NCBI GenBank assembly: GCA_024516035.1
Contig: CM044958.1
Coordinates: forward strand, 22,900,108-22,964,107
Direction: 5' to 3'
Length of the DNA: 64,000 bases
Source: Bactericera cockerelli
Taxonomy: Eukaryota; Arthropoda; Insecta; Hemiptera; Triozidae
Under the pieces are notes generated by a model that did no database searches, was not told the origin of the DNA, and worked only from the letters and a program-made list of their open reading frames with translations. Position 1 is the stretch's first letter, and every line of letters starts with the position of its first letter. Below are positions 45,761 through 58,900 of this stretch, in pieces. The translations under genes and the position numbers were made by a program.

Positions 45761-48700
45761 AAAATTATCACCACCCTTGATCAGGCTTTGTTTATATTTA
45801 TTTCTCAACTTGTTACCATGTTCATTGTATATAAAAGATGTAAATAAAACTTGATCCAATTGTTTATACAGGGTGTCCCGTATACAGATGCAAATATTTT
45901 GAGGGTAGGTTCAGCCCACCGTGAACTATCATATGATTGAAACTTGCAGTGGGGCATTTTGCTTCGTTAAAGAGTTATGGCCAAATCCCTGTTTTTCCCA
46001 CAGGTCTAGAGGTCACTTGGATCGATGCATGTTTTCAAAGAAATGATAGCCAGTAAGTAATTTTTTACTTGATGTATGGATAGTCATACATATTCCCCTT
46101 CAAATGCAGTTGGTTGCATGAAAAAATATTGAAAGACCAGAGAGATATTTAATCATAAGTTCAATACTTTTCTAAAATTTGATTATTCCCTTTTTTCCCT
46201 TTCGTGAATTTAAAGTACTTCTACAATTGCAATTCTGCGTATCACTAGTTAAAAAAATACCCTATTATGTTTAGTTTTAGAAAAAAAGAAAGCTCATTTA
46301 TATCACTTTAAAGATCATGGAACGCAAGACACACAAAGCTCAAAAAACACTTCTAAATCATGATGAATAATTCAAAGTTAGCTGAATTTTAACAGAATTG
46401 GCGCGTAATTTGAGGTATAAATACACTGCTCTGGGATGTTTAACAGAGGGAAATTGATCATTCACAGTGGTCGGTCGGTGTGAACTTTTATGTGAATGGG
46501 GTTTCGGGGTCACAGGGTTATCGTGAGGAAAAATGAGAGAGGCTGCAACGAAAGCATCAACCAGAGGTGTAATTATGGACAAAGAATACACATGGAGATT
46601 TTTAGAATTAAAATTAAAAAAATATCATTTTTCTGTTTATCGCAATCATGATATCAAAAACATAACAAAAAAGTGCCGAAAATTAACCTTGAGTAAAACT
46701 CAAACATCCAACCTTCAGGTTACTATTATTATTATTAATACTTTATTGATAAACTTCAAACATGATACATTCTGAAACACAGGACATGAAATGAAAAGAA
46801 CCCAAAAGAATATGTAGCGAACCAAGGGCGAGCTTAAAGCTTGTGGCTTTCTCTTCCACCGATCAAATTGATCGTCTTGTTATTTTAATTATTAGATTTG
46901 ATTGATATAGTTGGTTAATAGAACTATTTGTACTCAGAAAATTTTCATTTATAACTTGCAGTTGGCACAAAAATGGTCACACAGACCGCTTCAGGCATCG
47001 AGTGTTCTTCAAAATGCAATAGCGCCCAGATTCAAAATTTGAAAGATGTGTTTCTCTCCTTCTGGTGCCGTTTAATAGGTCGTATCTCATCCGTTCCTTC
47101 ACGCGTCTGGAAGAACTTGGAATTTATTGAAACAAAATAGCAGAGGGTATTTATTTAACTAGTGATACGCAGAATTGCAATTGTAGAAGTACTTTAAATT
47201 CACGAAAGGGAAAAAAGGGAAAAATCAAATTTTAGAAAAATATTGAACTTATGATTAAATATCTCTCTGGTCTTTCATTATTTTTTCATGCAACCAACTG
47301 GATTTGAAGAGAAATATGCATGACTATCCATACATGAAGTCAAAACTTAACTACTGGCTATCATTTCTTTAAAAACGTGCATCGATCCAAGTGACCTCTA
47401 GACCTGTGGGAAAAACAGGGATTTGGCCATAACTCTTTAACGAAGCAAAATGCCCCACTGCAAGTTTCGCCTATATGATAGTCCACGGTGGGCTGAACCT
47501 ACCCTCAAAATATTTGCATCTGTATACGGGACACCCTGTATATAATAAAAAAAATGAAGACATAAGACAACTACATAACTTACCAGAATAAACCAATCTT
47601 TTGGGCGCTTTCACGGGTTTCCTTCTCGTCATGGACGTGTCTAATGCTTCATCCTCATCATCAGAAGACAGAATGGAACTCTTGTTCAGGAGGAGTTTGT
47701 GAGTCTAGAACAGAAAATCATTGTCATCGATATAAAGAACGGAATAAAACATTTGCTCTTGATTGTGAATAAAATATCTGAAAAATGTAATGGCTAAAAA
47801 CTTGCCTTTGGTTGCCTAAATGTACAATATTTTGTGTTCGTTTTTGTTTAAAAAGAAAAAAAAAATAATGTTTTAAAGCTTTTTATTGGTAGAATTGTTG
47901 ACTGTCATGAAGTAAGCTCTTATACCCAATTCTTACTAACACGTAGAAATGTAAAATTGTACAAATACCTGTCTGGACAACTACATAGTATAAGCATGGA
48001 GCTGATGGGAGCTAGCTAATATTTAGTCAAGGAAACGGTTTAAATAAAAAGCCTGTATCGACATATTTGTCATTATAAGTCACGCCATATATTTGAAAAT
48101 TTTATGGGCTATCTACAAAGGTTGAATACAAACCAACCCAAAATTCAAATCATGGATAAAATCTCAAGAAGAGATAGGTGCCATAGTTTATTTTCGACGC
48201 GGGATGAAAGTATCCCAATAAATATCAGTACACTACCTAAGAAAAAAAAAAAAAAAAAAAACATTTTTGTCATGTCTTGTCTATACACAATTACACACCT
48301 ACACAGACTATTTTCTTTGGTTAAGATTAGTTGGCGAAATATATCACTTTGCTGTTGTTGTTGTAGCCAGCTTGATTACATCTGGAGGGAGGAGTGATGG
48401 TCTCCAGCCAACTTTATTTCAAAGGTGGCTCGTCCTGAACCACATACATATTTCTATGTGCCATCAACCATCGTGAAGACTTGAACTTTGTCTTTCCAAG
48501 TCATTAAATCCTTAGGAAACTACAAGCTAGCCTGGCTTGTTAAGGTTGGCTAGTCGGTTCTCTGTTAATAGTCCTCTAGCGAGACACTGGTCTTCTCCTT
48601 GTTTAACGTCCCCCAGCCAGAAAGATATCACTTTAAACATAAACAACTACCGACACAGTTTTCAGTATACAATTTCAAGTTATTGTGCGATGTGTGGTTT

Positions 48701-51700
48701 CACATGATAATTATTCATTTTAACCTCATCTAGCTTGAGTTCAGCTGGAATACGATCTGAACATGGATTACCATGCTTCGCACAGTTGGATTGAAACCTT
48801 TTTTTTTGGTTTAAAGTCGTTTTCAACTGTATGGTTATATCACGACGGGGGTGTTACTCTTCATTCGCAGGAAATTCACAACCCTGCTACCCACATTAAC
48901 CTCACCCAGCCTGGGTTGGGTGAGATGAAACCTTAATGGTCACGAATCCAAGTATTCCTCAGGCTTAAACGTTGCTAAACATCAGTGTTTCGAGGAGAAC
49001 TGATGTGATCAAGTTGTCATCTCTGCTGATACTTTAACCGTCTTCAATGGTCTAAAGTCGAGGACAGGAGAAAACTCCTCACTCTATTCCTACTCTACAA
49101 AATTATATCTTCAAATTCTCTTTCATATCTGTTCGAAAAATATTGCTTCCGCTTCAATATCAGCTCTCGAGAAACAAGGTCTCATCATCTCCTCCTTGAA
49201 ATCCGATCCTGTAGAACAGAAGCATATCACAAGGAATTCCTGTCATCCTCAATTGCCCTTTGGAACTCCATTCCGACCCCCATCCTCAACTGTAAATCTT
49301 TCTCTCGTTTTAGATCTTCCCTTATTGAAGCTGTTGGCAAGAAAACAATCCCCCTCTAATCCTTATTATCCTTCCTCCTCCCATAATGACTACCGTACCT
49401 GGTGTGAATGTGTGATTGAATGTGATTTTTTTTTTTTTTTTAATTATTACTACTATTGTTACACTATCTTCTACTATTATTTCCTTTTCTTGTTTTCTAT
49501 TATCTTTACTCTAATTGTTATTTTATTTTATTTATATTGTATTTATACTTAAATAAATAAAGAGGTGCTTTGTTAAACTGTTGGCATAATGGGACTACCT
49601 GTCTTGCGCTGACAGTCTAAATAAAGCACTACTTATACTTATACTTGAACTTTTCATCTATTGTAAAAATAATATTAGATTTTTATATTTACACAGACCA
49701 CAAGCGTCTACAGTAGCTCCTGTTTCATGGCTACGAAATAAAAAAGGCTGTGAAACACTCATCTTGAAAAAAAAAATATATATATAATCTAACTATTTCA
49801 TCAGAGAGTGAAAACAACACTCGTGAGCGTCAGCTCTAATTTCCTCACCTCATCTTGCCTCGTCTCATCTCCAGCCACCTCTTCAGTACCCGCGGTGCTC
49901 AGGGTGGTCATAAACCTATCACAGGTTCCATCGTTCTCTTCCAGCTGCTTGGGGTCCAGGGGCTGCGAGGAGAAGGCGCCGGAACATAGCCCGGAGAGGA
50001 GGGACGAAGAGGTACCGTTGCCTAGCAACTCCGCCACTCCTGAAACCGAAGAGAATTGGAAACTTTGTATCAGAAGTTGAAATTTGAAAAAAAAAAATTG
50101 AATACGTAATTTGTATTAAAAAAAGTTATTAAAAAAATAAGTTATTAAAAAAAAAAAAAACAATATGTTATGGTCTTAGATTTTCTTGATTATTATTATT
50201 ACGTGCCCAGATTACTACATTATCAAATTATCATCTCTATATATAAAACAGTAAAAAGGACTACCTACCTACCTATGTTTGTTTGTTTGTTTGTCCGGAG
50301 TTGTTTAGCCAAAACGGTAAGAGATAGCGAAAAATGTCTTAGAATTGACCCCCCCAAAACCATTATCGCTTTGTCCAGAAAAATTATAAAAAGTTCAAAA
50401 AGGCATTGCTGTCCAGCAGTACGGCCATGCCTTAGTAAATTTGAAATTTAGGCCCGTTGCAAAGCACGGGCAAACGGCTAGTACTCCATAAAATTGTTAA
50501 TACATTTGAAATATTCATCAAAAATCTAGCTACAGCAAATTTTTTCATTGGCCTTGAATGCCTTGATTTTTTTATTTTCTAATATTTATTTTCAATAATT
50601 AATATAAATAATACATATTATTTAATAATACTTGTTCCTATAATATAAGATAATTATTTCTACCAAGTAAATTTATTCTACAAAATAAACTTATAAGTTA
50701 ATATTCTATTAAAGAGGGAAAAATGTTTAAAAACCTCTTAACTTTTAAAGTGAACAAGGTCCAACAATGTTTGATGATTTTTTTCCCTTTTTTTAAGGGG
50801 GGGAAAAATCACATATTCGGATATCTGGTTAATTTATTGTAAAAACACAGCTACAAATATTTATAATTAACTCTTTTGTGAATGCCTTGATCAGATCTTT
50901 CCGGGAATAGGGCTGGGGCAAGACTTACCCTGAGGCACGGGCTGTGTCTGGGTGTCAAACCGGCCCTGGTCATCATTAGCTTCTAGGTGCTCGGGTAGAA
51001 GGGGTTGAGAAGTGAACTGGCCCGAGAATAGTCCCTCTAGATCCGTCCCTCGCTGGGTTGGTAGTAGAGTACCTGAGAGTCAATCAGTAACAAGTTAGGA
51101 AATAACTCAAATATGTTGTGAACCCCAAGATCATCATAAATTTAATAATACCGTCATGATATAAAAATCCTTTTTTCATAAAAGTGAACGGTTATTAATT
51201 TATGATATAAAAATATTTTTGAAAAGTTCAATTTAGAATATTTAAACTGTCCCGGTAGCTCAGTGGTAAAGGCGGCACTGTGTGAATCCAGAGATTCCAG
51301 AGGTCGCGGGTTCGAAACCCAGCCGGGTCAAGACAAGTTATCCTCCCATTTGGGATTTTTACCACATAATAATACGTCTTGGGCTTACTGCTGGAATAAT
51401 GGGACTTAATAGTCCTAATCGGGCAGTTTAAATAAGGCGATATTATTATTTTATTATTATATTTGTTCGCCTTTCAAAATATGGATTGTAATAAGCGCTT
51501 CTATCATCCTTAGCATCTCTTGTTCTATCTTTACCAAAATGTAGGTGAAAATATTCAAAACTGCGACAGTGGCCCAGGCGAGTCTAGCGGCTCAAGCTCC
51601 AGATGTATTATTAGGTGGTCAAAACCCCAAATGGGAGGATTACTTTTTAATGTCCCGACTGGGTTTCGAACCCGCGATCTCTGATTCATACATTGAATTA

Positions 51701-54700
51701 TTTGGTGAAAGTACCGAGCATAAAAATACATTAAGGGCGGAATTAATAGACGTTTTTGTAATACCTCTGTGGCGCTAAGTCACAGATTGCGTACTGTGTA
51801 AGAGGGAAAACCGACACTTACCAACGACTTAAGTTATTGATGTTGTCTATTAATTCCGCCCTGAATATCGTTACCTAGTCCGCTGGGTTGTTCCAATCCA
51901 GAGTCCGCGGGTTCGGTCTCAAGTTGGTCAAAGTTTAGCTTCTTGTGATGAAGGTGGGGGGAGGAGGGAAGACTCGGCGCATTCTGACTTGTGTCCAACA
52001 GGAAACTGGCGTCCTGATTCTAAGAGTTGGGTGGAAGAGATTAGAGATTAGTTTCTTGCCTGGGCGCGTACAGTGAGGATCGAAAAAAGCCTAAAAATTT
52101 AATAAATTGTTAAATTAGTACATATACATGTATTTTTTGTTAAATTTAAAAAGATAAATAGCTTTTTCCTTGACTTCAAATGGGACGGATTTAAAACCAT
52201 AAGCACAGATAAAATCATTCTCATTAGTATGTTAGATGCTGGTTCACCTAAAGATTTACTAATTTATCTCATTTTTTATACTTTTGAGGATCGATATTTG
52301 AATTTGTGTTAACCAAAATGGCGATATCACAATTACTTAAACCGAACTTATTATATAGTTGCCATACTAGGGACTTGAACTACCAACTTCAATGTCTCAA
52401 ATACCGCCTTTTCGATCGAGCTACACAGGACTATATAGTTTTAAATCATTGTAGGGCAATATTTGGACAAATCAGCTGTCTCAATTAATTTTAAAACTTG
52501 TCCCGAACATTACCTTGCCTACAGTGAGGGTTAGAACGGGAGAGAAGACGACTTTGTCAGGCGCAGGAGTGCATGCTGTTGATCTGAGGCCAAGCTGGTA
52601 CGCAGGCAGTTCCTCGTCATCTGAAGTAAAAGGCAAATAAAACATTTATTAGATTGTTTTGGGGGTTTAACATAATGATAATGATATCGCCTTATTTATA
52701 CTGCCCGATTAGGACTATTAAAGTCCATTATTCCAGCAGTAAGCCCAAGACATATTATTATGTGGTAAAAATCCCAATTGGGAGGATAACATGTCATGTC
52801 CCAGCTGGGTTTCGAACCACGACCTTCTGGAGTCTTAGGATTCACAGAGTGCCGCTTTTACCACTGAGCTACTGGGACAGACTTTTAACGTTTAACGTCG
52901 CCTTCAACTGCATGATCATATCACGATAGTGGTTTTACCCTCCATTCGCCGGAAACTCACAAACCAGCTACTCAAATTAACCTCATTCAATCTGAGTGGA
53001 GCCAGGAATTGCCAGCGTTACGAGGCTTCGAATTTTAATGGTCATCCATCCAAAAAACTCAGAATCTAAAAGGCGAATCTTTCAACGAATTTTCTAAAAA
53101 AACGAACCAAAGCGAACCTTTTCGAGAGTTATAAAATTAATTAAACAACATGCAACTGTTGGATAGGGGTTTTAATAAATTACAAATTTCAGAATCGTAC
53201 CATCACAATCCATAGCATCGTCGTTCCTCTGAGACGAAAACATGTCGAAAGTTTTGGTTTTGGTTTTCAAAGACCTGGGTGACTCTTCTTCCAAATTATT
53301 TGATTTTTCATCGCCTGTAAAAAGCAAAACATTATAAAGTGAAAGAAGGAAAGAATCTCAAGTTGTTAACTCATTGCGTACCGAGACCTTTTAACCTGAT
53401 AACCCCAGAAGACCGGCCTCAATTCAATCAATTTCAGCTGTCCTTCACATAATATGATACACAAGTTTCCTGTGATAGTTAATATTTTTTATTTACATAG
53501 GAGTCCGTGACTATCACATGTGATAGCCAAATAAGGAATGCGCTAAGCATGCACATGTTGTTATATTGTCTATCACATTTCATAACCAGCCTCTAGGATA
53601 AGGATAACCCAGAAAACATACGGTGTCTATCATGGTACGCTTGGTACGGAATAGGTTAAATACGAGTGTCTGTAATAAAACTAATAAATCAATATTTTTT
53701 CACATGAAAAGAACTCGAACCCCGAGTCCCCAGAGCTTTTGTTATCTTACCACTGAGTTCATTGTCTTCTTTTCCTTCCGAGTCCTTTTCTCGGTCGCCT
53801 CCTTCCTCCTCCTCCTCCTCGCTCTCATCCTCATCCTCTGCACCTCCATCTTCCTCACTCACTTCCGCCTCCTCATCCACAAAGTCACTCTTGACTCTCT
53901 TCTTCTTGGGTTTCTCTCTTATGTCTTCTTCTTCTTCATCTTCTTCGGTGGTAATGTCTTCCAAATCGTTTTCTTCGTCATCAAATTCCTCATTGTCTCC
54001 GCATTCGGATTTTTCTCCTGAAAAAAAAAAAAATCAATGATTTTTTAATAATTCATATGAAAATTGTAAAATAATAATACAAATAAATAAAATCAATCAA
54101 TAATTCATATGAAGTCTTCCTCATTCTTTTCCACACTGGAAAATCTTCATGGAAAGACAAAATTTAAAGAGAGAGAACACAGGCCCGAATTGTGAAACAG
54201 GATTAGATGAACTAATCCTACACTATCACTTAACATGTCCTCTGATGGGAATTTCAACCAGTCTTAGCGCATTTATGTTAGCAGGTTAGCTATGAAGTGA
54301 TACTGGCTTTTTGGATTAACAAATCTTAGATTTAATCCTGTTTCATAATTCGGCTAATAAATTTAAGAAAAACATTTTACCATGAAGAGTTTTCTCATTC
54401 TAAAATTTTGCAAAGCAAAGTGCAAAGGAGCTGACACGTGATTACCAGCAGTAATGAGATCAAAATAAAGAAAAGATCAAGTTAATTAGTTTTACATACA
54501 GGTTTTTAAATTTAATACAAAGGATAAAATAAGAAGACGCTATGTTTATTTATTCCTGTATAATGCGAATTGTATTTGAGAATGGTTTGATCAAAATTCA
54601 TTGACAATACTCTTGTTTTAATAAATATTACAAAATTTATCTTTATAGACTAGGTACATATTTTATGTATAATTGTATATAGACTAAAGAAAAAAAAATA

Positions 54701-55844
54701 ATCCACATACTAATTATGTAGTTAAGATTAGTTCTTTTGAGGTAATTTAAATTAATAATTACCTTCATACGTTTCCTCGTCCATTTTCGCCTCTTCAATT
54801 CTTCTCTTCCAAGACTCTTCCCTTTTTCTGGCCATCTCCCTGTCCAATTCCTCTTTGAGCCTCACTAACTTGGCCCCTGGCTTACTGTCCCCCTTCTGTT
54901 TCGACATGGCGAGGCTAGGATCGTCTTGCAGAACAATTGAGAGAGCCTCGTTAGAGTAGCCCGTTATTTCGCCCTGAGAATCGCGCTCCATGGTTGTTAT
55001 GCTGGGGATAGAAAGTGAGATTTTTTTACTTTCCTTATCCTATAATAAGGAAAGTATAGTATTCGTCGAAAATTTGACCTACCCAGGTTTTCACATTTCT
55101 GGACGAATCATAGCCTCAGGATACCAAAAAAGTTGTTTTCAGCCATTGGTCCGTGCGTCTGTCTGTGTGTGTGTGTGTCTGTGTGTGAACAGGATATCTC
55201 GAGAACGGTAAGGGATAGAGACTTGAAATTTGGTATGGAAATTAATTTTATACACCAGACGAACCACGAAACTTTTGGTTGAAATCGGCCGCATTCCACG
55301 GCCGCAGGGCCGCAAATATTAGCCGCAAGCGCCGCTTCTTTGAATTGGTTAAAGATACAAAAAATCTGGTGTAAACATCACACGACTTTCCTTATCCCCC
55401 AAAAAGGAGTCGAATTCCGCCACTGGTGACTCAACGGTAACAGATAACTAAAAACCAATACCAAATTCGTAATCAGCACTTCAAAATCATTGAATTTGAT
55501 ATGTCACAACCCCCATGTAAGATGAATAATAAAAAAGTTAGTCAAAGCGGGTCCCCCCGAAATACGGTAAATTGGGGCCGAGTTCCAAAAAGTTCAAGAT
55601 ATCAAAAAAATGATCAGAATAGACCCCTATTATTTTTTTAATCTAAGAAAATGTTGTTCTCTAAAAAATTTTGTATCTTTAATCAATTTAAAGAAGCGGC
55701 GCTTGCGGCTAGCATTTGCGGCCCTGTGGCCGCATAATGCGGCCGATTTCAACCAAAAGTTTCGTGGTTCGTCTGGTGTATAAAATCAATTTCCATACCA
55801 AATTTCAAGTCTCTAGCTCTTACCGTTCTTGAGATATCCTGTTC

Positions 55845-55902
<58 letters not shown>

Positions 55903-58900
55903 GCACGGACCAATGGCTGAAACCAACTTTTTTGGTATCCTGAGGCTATGATTCGTCCAGAAATGTGAAAAACTGGGTAGGTCAAATTTTCGACGAATAC
56001 AATACTTTCCTTATTATAAGATAAGGAAAGTAAAAAAGTTGTAGAACAACATTTTCTTAGAATGCAAAAATAATAGGGGTCTATTCTGATCATTTTTTTG
56101 ATATCTTGAACTTTTTGGACCTCGGCTTAAATTTACCGGTATTTTGGAGGTACCTGCTTTGACTAACTTTTTTATTATTCATCCTAGTTGGGGGTTGTGA
56201 CATATCAAATTCAATCATTTTGAAGTGCTGATTACGAATTCGGCATTTATTTTTAGTTATCTGTTACTGTTGAGTCACCAGTGGCGGAATTCGAGTCCTT
56301 TTTGGGGGATAAGGAAAGTCGTGTGATGTTTACACCAGATTTTTTAGTTATCATATTTGTGTTAATCACAACTTCTCAAACTTGCTTTACTAAATCCACG
56401 CTAAAACCGGGACTTGAACCACCGATCTCCAGGTTACACGTTCGCTGCTTTATCGATCAAGCTACTGAGGTTGGTTGAAAGGTGAGATTATGTTGACACA
56501 TGGACGTTTTCGGGGTAAAGGAGGGAAAAAAGTGATTTTTTTTTTCAGTGGGTTGACTAAGACATCAAACATTATTGTTGTTTAAACAATCTTGAGGGGA
56601 AAAATTACATTTTAACCATCTTAATTACTTTATTCTTATCAGCTGATGGTTAAAGTTATGTTTTAGCTTGAGTTAGTTTTTTGTAGATCCTAAAAAACTT
56701 ACTTAATAGACACTGTCTGTCCGCCCGCTTTTGGTTTGGGCGGCTTCGTTGACACATGCTTGCTGAAACGTTCCATCAATTTAAGAACACCCGGTTTCAA
56801 GTTTGTATGGGCTGGTTTCACCGTCATATCGTCTAGTTCGATAAAATCGTCCTCCCCATCACTTGCTGGTCTTAGAGTAACTTGTCGCCGCAAGAGGGTG
56901 TCTTCTCCATTGCCCGAAGCTTTGTCCATGCTGGTAATGTAGTCTGAAAATAATTTCTTTTTTACAACAGGAGGGCGGGATTCGTTGCTCTGTTTTGTCG
57001 CACCTGAAACTGGACCAAAATAGAAATTAGAATTTTAGTTCATTAAAATGTAGGAAGCGTTCTAGGGAAGTCCGAAACCTAATTAAATAATAATAATAAT
57101 ATCGCCTTATTTATACTGCCCGATAAGGACTATTAAAGTCCCATTATTCCAACAGTAAGCCCAAGACATATTATTATGTGGTAAAAATCCCAAGTGGGAG
57201 GATAACTTGTCATGTCCCGGTCGGGTTTCGAACCCACGACCTCTGGAACCTCTGGGTTCACAAAGTGCCGCCTTTACCACTGAGCTACCAGGACAGACTA
57301 AATAATACCAAATAATACCAAATTCTACTCTGATACACAATACAAATACATGTCTTGAAATACAAACTTTTTTTGGTTAAATCATATGTGTGAATCTTGT
57401 TTTATTAAAAATTATAGATCCACTTTGGATCTATAATTCTAAGAACCATTTGGTGAGCTAAAAAATCTTCTGCCTTCAAACCTCTGAATCCTCGGCTAGC
57501 GAGGATTGAATTTTTTCCCTTTGTTGGTTCTCTTCTGTGTATATTTTTTTAACCACATTTTGGGAAGAGATAAACAGAGTACGAGTAATTGACAATGACA
57601 AATCCCCCCCAGCCGTAGCCATGCTGGTTACAGCAACAACAATCATCTCATATAGTAAAGAATAATAATTACCTTGGTGAGCTACAGCGTCCAAGTCATC
57701 ACACATGTCCTCTGTGTATTCTGCCTCTTCCATGAGTTCGGTGTCGGTGAGACTGGAAAATATATTGCACTCACTATTCTGCTGGCTTTCACTTGCTTTA
57801 TGCTGACTTTCACCAAGTACTTTCTGATTGTTATCAAGTCTTTGTTGATTTTCATTGAGCTTTTGTTGATTATCATTAAGTATTTTCTCATTATCATAGA
57901 GTATTTCCTCATTATCATTGAGTCTTTGCTGATTATTATTAAGCTTTTCCTGAGTTTCACTCATTGTGGGCTGACTTTTCTTTGATTCCTTTGGGTAATA
58001 GTTTAGTGTTTGCTGATCATCTCTTGCTTTTTGTTGATTTTCATTTGTGGCATCATCTAGACTAGAGTTTGGAGTTTCTTGACTTATCGACATAGAAGAT
58101 ATATGTTCATTTGAACTTGGGTCAGTCACATTTATTAAATTACTTGATTTTTTCTCACCTTCAGAGTTGTCTATGTTTGGCAGAATTTCTGCATTTTCTA
58201 CTAAATTTTCGTCTAAACTGTTCGATTGCATTTTTTTATTTTCACTATTTACATTATTTTCAGCTTCCGTGGTGTTATTAACTATTTTACTATCACTTTG
58301 GTCTTTTTCTTTTGTGTCAGAAGTGGTATCACCCATGTCTGAGGTTATATCAGAAGATTCACAGTTATTTTCTTTTATCTTATCTAGTTCGGTCAAAGCC
58401 TCTTTCAGATTAGAGCTATTTTCAGCTGTTTCTCCGACATTTTTCTCTACTGTAACTTCCGAGTCTTTGCTTCCATTAGCATTGTTTGTGACATTCTCTT
58501 TATTTACGTCCGTAGTGTCAACATCATTTTTCTTCTCCTCTTCCTCTTCATCCTCAGACATGTGTTGGAAAGTTTCTGTGATGCTCTTCACTCTTTCCTC
58601 ATATAGATTTCTGGAAAAACATTACAACAAATTAAACTTAACTTCTCAAAAAATTCTTTGTAACCGAATTAGTATTGTTTAGTACCTACTTTAGCAAATT
58701 ACATTGGATATGTGCTCTAATCTGCTCATTTGGTAATTCAACACTGAATGTGGTACAAATTCGCACATCGATCTAACCCTTTCAATAGGTACCAATGCTC
58801 TTACATTAAGTGTGATACACTATTAGAAACTATGGCATGAGTTAACTTTTATCCCAACAGGGTCAACAATCTTATGACTGTCTCGGACTCCTAAAATTGT

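Noticed and set aside
53689..54040. Ser-rich plus-strand frames opposite acidic Claspin exons (also 58167-58682 and 62186-62452)
   Set aside because: They mirror GAA/GAG-rich coding on the minus strand and have no independent support.
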